In this document: positions 8,250 to 15,407 of the stretch, one piece after another | Layout: each line of letters begins with the position of its first letter | How positions within the stretch are numbered: position 1 is the stretch's first letter | Source of the DNA: an uncultured Myxococcales bacterium | Lineage (GTDB): Bacteria; Myxococcota_A; UBA9042 | DNA length: 21,003 nucleotides | Reading direction: 5' to 3' | Assembly: GCA_937915965.1 (NCBI GenBank) | Contig: CALGHC010000870.1 | Location: 1 to 21,003, forward strand | Made by a program: the position numbers and the translations under genes | Notes under the pieces: model-generated | The model's input: only the letters and a program-made list of their open reading frames with translations | What the model was told of the DNA's origin: nothing | Databases searched by the model: none

Positions 8250-8271
8250 CGCGCGGATCGCGGCGAGAGCG

Positions 8272-8964
8272 TCAGGCGAGCCAGAGTGCCAGCGCCCAGC
8301 AGGCGAAGCCGCCGATCGACATGCCCACCCAGCGCCAACCAGCGCGCTGCCAGCGCCCCGCTTCGTCGACGCCGAAACGGGCGGCCATGACGATGCCGGC
8401 GAGCCACAACAAGAAGCCCAGGCTCACCGCCGCGGAGGCCCACGTCGATACACCGACGGGGCGCGCATAGGCTGCCTCAAAGCGAGCGAGCAGGTCTCTC
8501 TTGTCGCGTTTGTCACCGCGGCGCTCGGCGACTCGAACCAGCAGCGCGGGGATCGTCTTCTCGACGTGAAGGACCAGGTCGGCACGCGGTTGGTACAGAG
8601 ACCGAGCAGCGATCAACCCCGAGCGCAGGGCGTCGAGCGCCTCCACGGCGAGCTCAGGGTCGTTGGCCGCGGCCTGACTCGCGACGGCCAGCAGGGCATC
8701 GGCGGCGGCGTCACTGCGCGGTCCCCACGGCGTGTGCCACCGCAACGCTTGGCGCCAGGCCAGCACCGCGTTGCGTGTGTCCCCGGCGGCGACCAGCACC
8801 TGGGCGCGGTCGAACGCGTCGACCTGTTCGAGCGTCGCGCGGGTCGCAAGCACGGCGAGCAGCGCGCCGCCGGCGAGGACGAGGGGCACCAGACGGCGCG
8901 CTGTGGCCCGCGCTGTGCCGCGCCTGGATTCGCCGTCGCTCTTTGCCTCGCCACGCTGTGTCAT
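8272..8964 (-). CDS. Small membrane protein of unknown function, last gene of the ABC-transporter unit
   Basis: A 230-residue protein. One membrane helix lies near the N-terminus (about 24-42), then a soluble helical, Ala-rich section of about 130 residues with a TPR-like start (FDRAQVLVAAGDTRNAVLAWRQAL), and two helices at the C-terminus (about 178-197 and 209-229). I do not recognise the family. The frame is open to a GTG at 9024, but I chose ATG at 8962-8964: it has GGAG eight bases upstream, and the GTG has no visible site. It lies 163 bases after the ABC permease on the same strand, so it may be a partner of that exporter, or separately expressed after the hairpin in the gap. Convergent with the upstream plus-strand lipoprotein, 22 bases apart. 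Confidence 0.65.
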   Translation of the reverse strand: MTQRGEAKSDGESRRGTARATARRLVPLVLAGGALLAVLATRATLEQVDAFDRAQVLVAAGDTRNAVLAWRQALRWHTPWGPRSDAAADALLAVASQAAANDPELAVEALDALRSGLIAARSLYQPRADLVLHVEKTIPALLVRVAERRGDKRDKRDLLARFEAAYARPVGVSTWASAAVSLGFLLWLAGIVMAARFGVDEAGRWQRAGWRWVGMSIGGFACWALALWLA

Positions 8965-9099
8965 CTCGACGCTCCGTCGCTCGCCAGCTGGCCGGCGCGA
9001 ACCGCCGGTTGATGTGCGCGACACCAGGGCGCCGGTGTCGCACCGCGTCCCAACGAAGGCAAGCCCCCAGGCCGCCGACGGCCAAACGAGGGCAGATGG

Positions 9100-9127
9100 G
9101 CGCGCTCCCGCGGAGCGGTCCGCGCGC
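9100..9127 (-). terminator. GC-rich hairpin after the ABC permease gene
   Basis: CGCGGA (9109-9114) and TCCGCG (9119-9124) form a perfect six-base stem with a four-base loop; GCGCGC at both outer ends could lengthen it. It lies directly beyond the permease stop (9128-9130) on the minus strand, in the 163-base gap before the small membrane-protein gene. No T-run follows, so it is a weak or partial terminator at best. Confidence 0.35.
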
Positions 9128-9982
9128 TTAGGTCAGATCGCGCCGCTCGAATACGATCAGGCCGAGCACGAGGAAGACCAGCGCGTAGGTCAATCCGTAG
9201 CCGATCGCGGCGAACACGTAGTCCGCCGGCACCGGCCAGCCCAGCAACAGCTCGTCGGCGACGTTGAAGGTCGACAAGTCGGGCACCACGGTGACCAACA
9301 CCTTGCCCAACGCGCGCATCGCGGGCACCTCGGCGAAGACTCCCTTGCTCGCCGAGAGCAGGTCGTTGAGCACGTAGGCCACCCGCCCGACCAGGAACAA
9401 GCCGATCGTCAGGACGCCGCTAAGCACAGGCGCCGAGAGCGCCGAAAAGAACGTCGCGATCGCTGTGACCAGGAGGATCTCGACGTAGGCGAGCAGCAGG
9501 GCCGAGGCGATGGGCCAGGAGATCTCTCCGCCGCGCAGCCACAAGACAAGGAACCAGCACAGCGACAAGGCGACCACCTCGGCGGCGAGCAGGATCGCCA
9601 GACCGACGTACTTGCCGATCAGAAACTCGCTGCGGCGGATCGGCTTGGGCAGGATCGCGTACAGCGTCTTCTTCTCGATCTCTTTTTGCAGGAGCACGAC
9701 GCCCAGGATCACGGCGGTGATGACCCCGATGAGCGGGATCACAAACAGGCCGAAGTCCTGCACCAGGCGCGCCTTCTGGTCGACGAGCGCGAGGTCCGAG
9801 AGGACCACCGAAAAGACAAGTAGCGCCAACGCCGCGACGAAGAGACCGTAGAAGATTCGAGTTCGGCCTGCTTCGCGCAGGGTGTTGCCGACGACCGCCG
9901 CGACACGCAGAAGAGACGCGACGGGACCGTCGATGGATAGTTCAAGGCCATCGAATCGGGTGTGGACCGGGCGGCTGCTCAT
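9128..9982 (-). CDS. ABC-2-type transporter permease
   Basis: A 284-residue integral membrane protein with about six helices. It carries the stretch GVVLLQKEIEKKTLYAILPKP and then RSEFLIGKYVGL (about 93-128), typical of ABC-2 permeases of the COG1277 kind (exporters of lipids, antibiotics, glycans or copper-related NosY-like proteins). It starts with ATG (9980-9982), whose last bases overlap the ATPase stop (ATGA), so the two are translationally coupled. The N-terminus has about 25 cytoplasmic residues before the first helix. The exported substrate is not evident; the upstream sugar epimerase hints at a glycan or glycolipid, but this is inference. Family confident. Confidence 0.88.
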   Translation of the reverse strand: MSSRPVHTRFDGLELSIDGPVASLLRVAAVVGNTLREAGRTRIFYGLFVAALALLVFSVVLSDLALVDQKARLVQDFGLFVIPLIGVITAVILGVVLLQKEIEKKTLYAILPKPIRRSEFLIGKYVGLAILLAAEVVALSLCWFLVLWLRGGEISWPIASALLLAYVEILLVTAIATFFSALSAPVLSGVLTIGLFLVGRVAYVLNDLLSASKGVFAEVPAMRALGKVLVTVVPDLSTFNVADELLLGWPVPADYVFAAIGYGLTYALVFLVLGLIVFERRDLT

Positions 9983-11040
9983 CGATGGACCTCCTCGGTG
10001 CCGGGCTCGACTGCCGCGGTTGCCGGCGCGGCCTCTCCTGGGCCGGCGCCGCCGCCATCGCCGAGATGCAGCGCTTTGCGCATGAAGAGTTGCTCAAGTG
10101 AGTCGCGTCGCGGATGCAGCTCGATCAGGTGTGCGCCCATCTCGGCGGCCCGCAGCGTCAGGGCGCCGACCTGGCCGCTCGCCAGCACCAAGCGCACGGT
10201 CCCGTCACGCGCCTCGCCGACGACCACCGACTCGACCGCGGCGAGGGCCTCGATCGCGGCGTCGCCGGGAACACCGACGAGCACTTCGGACTCGAGGAGG
10301 TCGCGGCGCAGCAGGTCGCGCAGGGCGCCCTGGGCGACCGCCGCGCCGCGCCGCAGGATCACGACAGAGTCACAAAGCTGTTCGAGATCGCTGAGAATAT
10401 GCGACGAGACGAAGATCGTCCGTCCCTGACGGCGCAGCTCGAAGAGCAGGTCGCGCACTTCCTTGCGGCCGATCGGGTCGAGCCCCGACATCGGCTCGTC
10501 CCAGACCAACAGCTCGGGATCGTTGACCAGACTCTGAGCGATGCCGACGCGCTGCAGCATGCCCTTCGAGAAGCCGCGCAGCGGCCGATCGATCGCGTCA
10601 GCGAGACCGACCTTCTCAAGCAGCGCGGGAATGCGTTCGCGGCGGGCGGCGCGGCCAAGTCCGCAGAGGCGGGCGGCGTAGTCGAGCACCTCGCCAGGTT
10701 TCAGGTAGTCGTAGAAATAGGGGTGCTCGGGCAGATAGCCGACCCGCGCCCGAGCCGATGCGTCACGCTGCGAGCGACCAAAGAGCGTGACCTGTCCCCC
10801 TGTTGGCGCGATCAGCCCCAGGATACACTTGATCGATGTCGTCTTGCCGCTGCCGTTCGGCCCGAGGTAGCCGAGGGTCTTGCCCGCCTCCAGGGTGAAG
10901 CTGACGTCGCGAATGGCTTGCACCGCCTTGCCGCGCAGGCCCGAACGGAAGACCTTCGACAAGTGCTCGACGTGCAGCACTGCGTCGCCCGCATCGGCCA
11001 CCACAGCCGGGGTCGCGTCGCTCACGGCAGTGATGTCCAT
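9979..11040 (-). CDS. ABC transporter ATP-binding protein
   Basis: A 353-residue ABC ATPase that powers the permease encoded next. Seen: Walker A GPNGSGKTT (60-68), GYLPEHPYFYDYL (101-113; Glu at the Q-loop position, as in many ABC-2 ATPases), signature FSKGM (157-161), Walker B LLVWDEP (177-183) and H-loop SSH (212-214). A C-terminal extension of about 120 residues follows the domain, with an Ala/Pro-rich tail. I chose ATG at 11038-11040, because GAGGAG sits a few bases upstream; an upstream in-frame ATG and TTG (to 11067) would place this site inside the coding region. It follows the epimerase by 87 bases and overlaps the permease by four (ATGA). Function sure, substrate unknown. Confidence 0.92.
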   Translation of the reverse strand: MDITAVSDATPAVVADAGDAVLHVEHLSKVFRSGLRGKAVQAIRDVSFTLEAGKTLGYLGPNGSGKTTSIKCILGLIAPTGGQVTLFGRSQRDASARARVGYLPEHPYFYDYLKPGEVLDYAARLCGLGRAARRERIPALLEKVGLADAIDRPLRGFSKGMLQRVGIAQSLVNDPELLVWDEPMSGLDPIGRKEVRDLLFELRRQGRTIFVSSHILSDLEQLCDSVVILRRGAAVAQGALRDLLRRDLLESEVLVGVPGDAAIEALAAVESVVVGEARDGTVRLVLASGQVGALTLRAAEMGAHLIELHPRRDSLEQLFMRKALHLGDGGGAGPGEAAPATAAVEPGTEEVHR

Positions 11041-11058
11041 GCCAACTCCTCTTCCTTG

Positions 11059-11084
11059 GGCCATCAACGCTGCCGGCCATCAAC
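11059..11084. repeat. 10-bp direct repeat upstream of the ABC ATPase gene
   Basis: GGCCATCAAC occurs at 11059-11068 and 11075-11084, in the 87-base gap before the ATPase start. It is short and may be chance in GC-rich DNA; a duplicated operator half is possible. Confidence 0.45.
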
Positions 11085-11127
11085 GGACCTTCCTCGTCGC
11101 GACCGCCGTCATCCGCGTCGACCGGGG

Positions 11128-12165
11128 CTACCTGTCGTGGCGCGTCGGCAGGCTGCCGTCCGCATGGCTGCGGTACCAATCGATCGTCCGCGCCAACCCC
11201 TCCTCGAGGTCGACCTGCGGAGCGAATCCGAGCAGCTCTTTGGCCTTGCCAATATCTGGCACGCGCAGCTCGACATCCGGATGGTCCCAGCGAACGAAGC
11301 TGATCGGGCTGTCGGAGGCGGCAAGCCGGCGAATGTCGCGGGCCAGTTGGTGAATCGTCACCGTCGACCGCGGATTGCCGATGTTGAAGCTCTGACCGAC
11401 GGCCGAGTCGTCGGTGAGCACCCGAAGCAGGCCGTCGATGATGTCGTCGATGTAGCACCAGGAGCGGATCTGGGCGCCGTCGTTGTGTACTTCGATCGGC
11501 GCGCCGGTCAGGGCCCGTCGGATGAAGTGGTGGATCGCGCCAGTTCCGACCTGGTTGGGGCCGTAGATGTTGAAGGGCCGGATCGACACCGACGGCAGCC
11601 CATACTGCTTGTGGTAGTTCCAGGCGAGATGTTCGGTGGCCAGCTTGCTCACCGCGTACGTCCAGCGCGCTTCGCCAACCGCGCCAAGCGAGGTGGCGTC
11701 CCCCTCGGTGACCCGGAAGGCGTAGCGGCCGAAGACCTCGGAAGTCGAGAAGTCGACTACCCGCGCGACCTTCTGGCCGGCGCTCGCGAGCTGCCAGGCG
11801 ACGTCGAGCACGTTCATCGTGCCAAGCAGGCTGACCTGCATGGTCTGCACCGGGCTGCGCATCACCGTGTCGACACCCGCGATCGAAGCCATATGGACGA
11901 TCAGATCGGCGCCCGTGAGCGCCCGCTCGACGTCTTCGCGAAGCGTGACATCCCCCTGAATCAACGTGACGTTGGGCCGCGCAAGCACGTCCGTGGCGGC
12001 GGCTGCGTTGCGGTGCAGGTTGTCGAGAAGCACGACCTGCACGCTCGGGTCGTCGCTGACCCGCGCCGCGAGCGTCGAGCCGATGAAGCCCGCCCCGCCC
12101 GTAATCGCGACGACGCTGCCCGGCGGCAGCTGGGGCGTCGGTCCCCTCGGTGGTGCATCGCTCAC
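11128..12165 (-). CDS. NAD-dependent sugar epimerase/dehydratase (extended SDR)
   Basis: A 345-residue enzyme acting on a nucleotide sugar. Seen: Rossmann motif TGGAGFIGS (22-30), GDV (71-73), STSEVFG (140-146, catalytic Ser/Thr), YAVSK (170-174, catalytic Tyr and Lys), RPFNIYGPNQ and RSWCYIDDIIDGLLRVL, in the style of UDP-glucuronate decarboxylases and dTDP-glucose 4,6-dehydratases; the exact reaction cannot be decided. The start is GTG at 12163-12165, with AGGAGG four bases upstream. The GTG overlaps the TGA of the preceding gene (GTGA), so translation is coupled. It is followed by the ABC ATPase after 87 bases. A supply role for glycan precursors in the same unit as an exporter is a reasonable inference. 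Confidence 0.88.
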   Translation of the reverse strand: MSDAPPRGPTPQLPPGSVVAITGGAGFIGSTLAARVSDDPSVQVVLLDNLHRNAAAATDVLARPNVTLIQGDVTLREDVERALTGADLIVHMASIAGVDTVMRSPVQTMQVSLLGTMNVLDVAWQLASAGQKVARVVDFSTSEVFGRYAFRVTEGDATSLGAVGEARWTYAVSKLATEHLAWNYHKQYGLPSVSIRPFNIYGPNQVGTGAIHHFIRRALTGAPIEVHNDGAQIRSWCYIDDIIDGLLRVLTDDSAVGQSFNIGNPRSTVTIHQLARDIRRLAASDSPISFVRWDHPDVELRVPDIGKAKELLGFAPQVDLEEGLARTIDWYRSHADGSLPTRHDR

Positions 12166-13238
12166 TCTTCCTCCTGTGTGGGCGGCGGCCGCCGCTCGAT
12201 CGTCGCAGTTTCGTCGCCAGGCCAGTGCGGCGCCGCTTGAACCTCGTCGGTCCCCAGCGCCTCCCAGATCTCAGGCGAGGTGGGCGGCTCGCGCAACCAA
12301 CCCTCGACGTCCCTGGCGTTCAACGGCGGCGCAGTCAGCCATTTCGGCCCGACCATGCGCGCCAACGTGTCAGACATCCACGGCCAGTCGCGCAGCCTCA
12401 AGCGATCCAGCCACGACAGCCGCGCTGCCATCTCGGGCTTCTGCCGCTCGGCGAGCGCGCTGCGCAGATCGCGGCGCTGATCAGCGGTCGCCTGAGCGTA
12501 GGTCGCGAGAACCGCGGCGACGCTGTCGTCGGCGCGACCGGCCCGATTGTACTGGTGTACCAGGTAGTTGGGGTCAAATGAAAAGCCTGGCGCCGAGTAG
12601 GCCTGGGCCAGATAATCCAGCGCCAGCTCGCGCATTCGATCCCGCTCGGCCTCGTCCGTGGTGGTGAAGTGGTAGCGCAGATTGAACGCGATCTCGTGGT
12701 AGAGCCAGCCGTCATTGGGGAAGCTCTCCAGACCCAGGCGAGCAAAGTGGTTGGCCCGCTCCATCACTTCATTGTCGACACGTTGGCCGAACTTGATCAC
12801 CTGAGCGCCCCAGCGATAGGTGCTGAGGTTGTGGGCGTCGAGCCCCCAGATCGCGTCGAGATACAAATCAATCCAGGGCAGCTGGCTATCGGTAATCAAG
12901 TGCTGGACGAAATACTGCGCGACCCGAATGTAGAGCAGATCCGCCAAGAAGGCCTGGTTGCCCAAGGACGCCATCCGCAGCACCGGCACAGGAGGCAGCC
13001 AGGCGGTCTCGGCGACGACGCCAAGCGCTCTGCGGGCGCCAGCGATCTCTTTGTCGATGCGGAACGACTGATTGGCGAAGATGGCCAACCACAGCACCGC
13101 AAACAGGCTGATCAGCTGCGTGCGGCGACGCGAGTCAAGCAGCCAGAAGCCACGCGCCTCGTGCCACCAATGGCGCAACCGACCCACCGCGGTCGGTGCA
13201 GCAAGCGCGTCAAGGCCAGGGGCAGAGATGTTCGACAT
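12162..13238 (-). CDS. Membrane-anchored protein with TPR-like helices, unknown function
   Basis: A 358-residue protein, not recognised as a named family. One N-terminal membrane helix (about 40-58, TQLISLFAVLWLAIFANQSF) precedes a long soluble helical part facing the periplasm, Trp/Tyr-rich (for example WGAQVIKFGQRVDNEVMERA, then FPNDGWLYHEIAFNLRYHF), which reads like irregular TPR or solenoid repeats. The C-terminus (about 300-358) is acidic and Pro-rich, ending PPPTQEEE. Start is ATG at 13236-13238; the same frame runs far upstream as noise antisense to the neighbouring gene, and the promoter lies at 13281-13309. It leads the epimerase-ABC unit and overlaps the epimerase by four bases. Plausible role: envelope scaffold or partner of the exporter; not established. 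Confidence 0.72.
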   Translation of the reverse strand: MSNISAPGLDALAAPTAVGRLRHWWHEARGFWLLDSRRRTQLISLFAVLWLAIFANQSFRIDKEIAGARRALGVVAETAWLPPVPVLRMASLGNQAFLADLLYIRVAQYFVQHLITDSQLPWIDLYLDAIWGLDAHNLSTYRWGAQVIKFGQRVDNEVMERANHFARLGLESFPNDGWLYHEIAFNLRYHFTTTDEAERDRMRELALDYLAQAYSAPGFSFDPNYLVHQYNRAGRADDSVAAVLATYAQATADQRRDLRSALAERQKPEMAARLSWLDRLRLRDWPWMSDTLARMVGPKWLTAPPLNARDVEGWLREPPTSPEIWEALGTDEVQAAPHWPGDETATIERRPPPTQEEE

Positions 13239-13255
13239 GCGTGTGAGTTCCCATG

Positions 13256-13274
13256 GCGCCCTTTGTGGGGGCGC
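13256..13274 (-). promoter_or_regulatory. Hairpin in the leader of the TPR-membrane-protein transcript
   Basis: GCGCCC (13256-13261) and GGGCGC (13269-13274) can pair around a seven-base loop. It falls at the predicted 5' end of the transcript, about 18 bases before the ATG at 13238. Function unknown. Confidence 0.25.
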
Positions 13275-13280
13275 ATGCCA

Positions 13281-13309
13281 AACGTAGTACGATGTCCGAA
13301 CGCCTGCAA
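13281..13309 (-). promoter_or_regulatory. Predicted promoter for the TPR protein-epimerase-ABC unit (TTGCAG-17-TACGTT)
   Basis: On the minus strand TTGCAG (13304-13309) is followed 17 bases later by TACGTT (13281-13286), giving a leader of about 35 bases before ATG at 13238. The -10 resembles that in front of etfB (TACGTA). This gap also carries a palindrome just upstream and the hairpin closing the previous operon, consistent with a new transcription unit. Confidence 0.4.
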
Positions 13310-13316
13310 CGCGGCC

Positions 13317-13329
13317 GATTGGACCAATC
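13317..13329. promoter_or_regulatory. Perfect palindrome GATTGG-A-CCAATC next to the -35
   Basis: A six-base inverted repeat with a single-base centre, lying eight bases upstream of the predicted -35 of the TPR protein-epimerase-ABC unit. The position suits an activator or repressor site. It is AT-richer than the surroundings. No regulator gene is nearby. Confidence 0.35.
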
Positions 13330-13355
13330 ACGAACCACCGCGCGGCGGTGTGGTA

Positions 13356-13384
13356 GGGGGGGGCGGCCGACCAAGCCGGTCGGC
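13356..13384 (-). terminator. Hairpin with C8 tract after the FAD oxidoreductase gene
   Basis: GCCGACC (13366-13372) and GGTCGGC (13378-13384) form a perfect seven-base stem with a five-base loop directly beyond the stop codon (13387-13389). On the minus strand it is followed by CG and a run of eight C (13356-13363), not T, so it is not a classical Rho-independent terminator. It is the strongest hairpin in the window and likely marks the operon end. Confidence 0.45.
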
Positions 13385-13386
13385 GT

Positions 13387-14754
13387 CTAGTCGCGCACCT
13401 GCACACCCAGGTAGCGCGACGCGGACGCGGCCCAGGCAGCCGCGGAGCCCCCGCTGTCGAGGTGGTCGACGAGATCGCTGGCCATAGCGACGCAATGGTC
13501 GACGTTGCAGTGCAGCAACAGACCCTGCCTGCCGACCGGGTAGACGCGCCCACCCGCTCCGAGGCGGCGCAGAGCGTGCTGCCACGAGGGTACCCAGCCG
13601 CGCTCATAGAGCGGGTACACACCCCGCAGGTGGCGCCACAAGACCTCCAGCGGCCGCACCCCGGGGCGCACAATGCCCGCGGCGACCAGCTGGTCGATCA
13701 GCGCGTCGAGATCCAGGCGTGGGTCGCGATCGGGGCCGCGGCGGGCGTCGGGCACTTCGACACACAGCACGACCTCGCCTCCGGGCGCAGGCCGACCGGA
13801 GAATTGTGCCACCTCGCTGACGCGGCCGAACTCGTAGCGGGCCTCCGGGACGTACCAGGTGTCGACCGGCGCGGCGTCAGCGCGACGACCAGCTGTGGCC
13901 AGGCTGCCCGCAGGCAGGGCGATCAGCAGCAGGTGCAGCCCCCGATGGAGCGGCAGCGACAGATCGGCCAATCCGGCGGCGCCAGCGAGTGGACTGGCGA
14001 GGACGATGGCGTCGGCGTCAATGGTGGCTGGGTCGCCGTTCCAGGGGCGACCAAAGGAGATGTACGCGCCAGCCTCTCGGGCCGAGGCGGCGATCACGTC
14101 AGCGACCCGCCCCATACCCGCGTGGGGATAGAGGAACCGCGAACGGGACCCGCGCCGGCGCCCCGCCGCGATCAAGAGACCGAGGGGCCGACTCGAAGAG
14201 AGCCGCTTCTTGGCGACGGTCTGGCTGAGCCGTCCGGGTTCAACTCCCCAGACCTTCTCGGCGTAGGGGCGGTAGAACGCCTCGTAGGCCGACCGACCGA
14301 CGCGGCCGACCACGAAAGCCTCGTAGCCCATATCGCCGTCGCGCATCCCCGTCCGGTCGCTCTCCCAGCCCGCCAGCGCAGCCGGTCTGCACAGCCAGCT
14401 CGCCGCAAAGGCCGCGCCCTGGCGCAGACCCAGGCCCCGAAACAAACCGACGGGGTCGATCGGATAGGGAGTATGCCGGCCACCGAGCACGATCTGGCCG
14501 CTGCGTGGGCGCAAGCGCAGATCCATCGCGCCAGCGAGCTCGCCGATCAACGGGATCGTCAGGGCTTCTTCGTGTAGGCGATGTGCGCCCAGGTCGCAGT
14601 CAACACCTCGAAAACGCACAGGAGCGAGCATCCCGCCGATGGTCGCCGCTGCCTCGTGGACCTCGACCTGCCAGCCGCGCCGCGCGAGCAGCAGCGCGCT
14701 CGCCAGACCAGTGACACCAGCCCCGACGACAACCACCTTGCCCGGTCGGCTCAT
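13387..14754 (-). CDS. FAD-dependent oxidoreductase, protoporphyrinogen-oxidase/COG1232-like
   Basis: A 455-residue flavoenzyme. Seen: FAD-binding VVVGAGVTGLASALLLARRG (8-27), then GGM near 40, the dimerisation/substrate-side segment YRPYAEKVWGVEPGRLSQT near 165-185, and PHAGMGRVADVI, as in the COG1232 amine-oxidase-like group that includes protoporphyrinogen oxidase and proteins of glycan clusters. The C-terminus keeps VYPVGRQG, the FAD-binding end motif. It starts at ATG 14752-14754, overlapping the preceding membrane-protein stop (ATGA), so the two are coupled. It closes the flavoprotein-membrane protein-FAD trio. Substrate unknown: heme precursor, sugar nucleotide and other targets are all open; heme synthesis is not favoured by the neighbours. 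Family confident. Confidence 0.82.
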   Translation of the reverse strand: MSRPGKVVVVGAGVTGLASALLLARRGWQVEVHEAAATIGGMLAPVRFRGVDCDLGAHRLHEEALTIPLIGELAGAMDLRLRPRSGQIVLGGRHTPYPIDPVGLFRGLGLRQGAAFAASWLCRPAALAGWESDRTGMRDGDMGYEAFVVGRVGRSAYEAFYRPYAEKVWGVEPGRLSQTVAKKRLSSSRPLGLLIAAGRRRGSRSRFLYPHAGMGRVADVIAASAREAGAYISFGRPWNGDPATIDADAIVLASPLAGAAGLADLSLPLHRGLHLLLIALPAGSLATAGRRADAAPVDTWYVPEARYEFGRVSEVAQFSGRPAPGGEVVLCVEVPDARRGPDRDPRLDLDALIDQLVAAGIVRPGVRPLEVLWRHLRGVYPLYERGWVPSWQHALRRLGAGGRVYPVGRQGLLLHCNVDHCVAMASDLVDHLDSGGSAAAWAASASRYLGVQVRD

Positions 14755-15407
14755 AGGTGCGGATCCGGCTCCCGCCGCGGCGCACCGCGGCCGACGCTGG
14801 TCCACATCGCCAGCAGTGACCACAGGACCATCCAGGTCCAGCTCAAGCCCATCGCCGCACCAGACACCGGCATCAGCCACAGCAGACCACCCGTGCGCCA
14901 GATCAAGACCGGAGCGATCACGTGCAGCAGCGACGACAGTCCGGCCACTGAGACAACCACCGTGATGACCATCGGATGCATGCGGGTCAGCATGAAGAGA
15001 TGGGCGAGGATCAAAAAGACGACGCTCACGGAGAAGATGTGCTGATGAAAGACATCCATGACCCAGGGACGCTTCGCCTCGCGTTCGGTCCGGTCGTCGG
15101 TCGGCAGCTCCCCGCCATGGGCGACGGCCGAGCCGCCCTCGGTCGGCTCCCAAGAAGCCTCGTCGCCGAGATCGAGCGTCGGCCCGCCGCCAGTGGGCGC
15201 GGCGGCCTGCCGCGGATGACCGACATAGCGACCTCGCACGCTCGCCGTACCGGCCGGACCATCCAGGTCAGTGCCGACGCGCTCTACATACAGATCCACC
15301 GACGTCCACAGGCCGACGCCGATGAACAAGAGGAAGAAGGTGTAGACCAGCCTCGCGGACAGCGAGAGGCCAGCCAAATGCATTCTACGTTGGGCAAAGT
15401 GCTTCAC
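14751..15407 (-). CDS. Four-helix membrane protein with His residues spaced as in heme-b proteins
   Basis: A 218-residue protein. Helix 1 lies at about 18-42, then a soluble loop of about 75 residues, then helices at about 119-141, 146-170 and 173-203. The second helix contains H121, H123 and H136 (H123 and H136 are 13 apart, the spacing of the two heme ligands in many diheme cytochrome b helices), and the third contains H162. Heme binding is inference from this spacing only. It starts at GTG (15405-15407), overlapping the stop of the FMN-binding protein by four bases (GTGA), and overlaps the FAD oxidoreductase by ATGA. Coupling to a periplasmic flavoprotein suggests it may carry electrons across the membrane. 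I do not recognise the family name. Confidence 0.7.
   Translation of the reverse strand: MKHFAQRRMHLAGLSLSARLVYTFFLLFIGVGLWTSVDLYVERVGTDLDGPAGTASVRGRYVGHPRQAAAPTGGGPTLDLGDEASWEPTEGGSAVAHGGELPTDDRTEREAKRPWVMDVFHQHIFSVSVVFLILAHLFMLTRMHPMVITVVVSVAGLSSLLHVIAPVLIWRTGGLLWLMPVSGAAMGLSWTWMVLWSLLAMWTSVGRGAPRREPDPHL

Noticed and set aside
8247..8274. Possible bidirectional terminator between the two convergent genes
   Set aside because: Only a five-base stem with a long loop is possible in the 22-base gap, too weak to call.
10114..12240. A 708-codon open frame on the plus strand
   Set aside because: It lies antisense to the ABC ATPase and epimerase genes, which have clear motifs. Its product is Arg/Asp/His-rich without domain motifs. 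Long antisense frames are common in GC-rich DNA.
13239..13673. Upstream extension of the TPR membrane protein to 13673
   Set aside because: The extra residues are antisense to the FAD oxidoreductase, Arg/Cys-rich and without motifs; the promoter and hairpin lie inside it.
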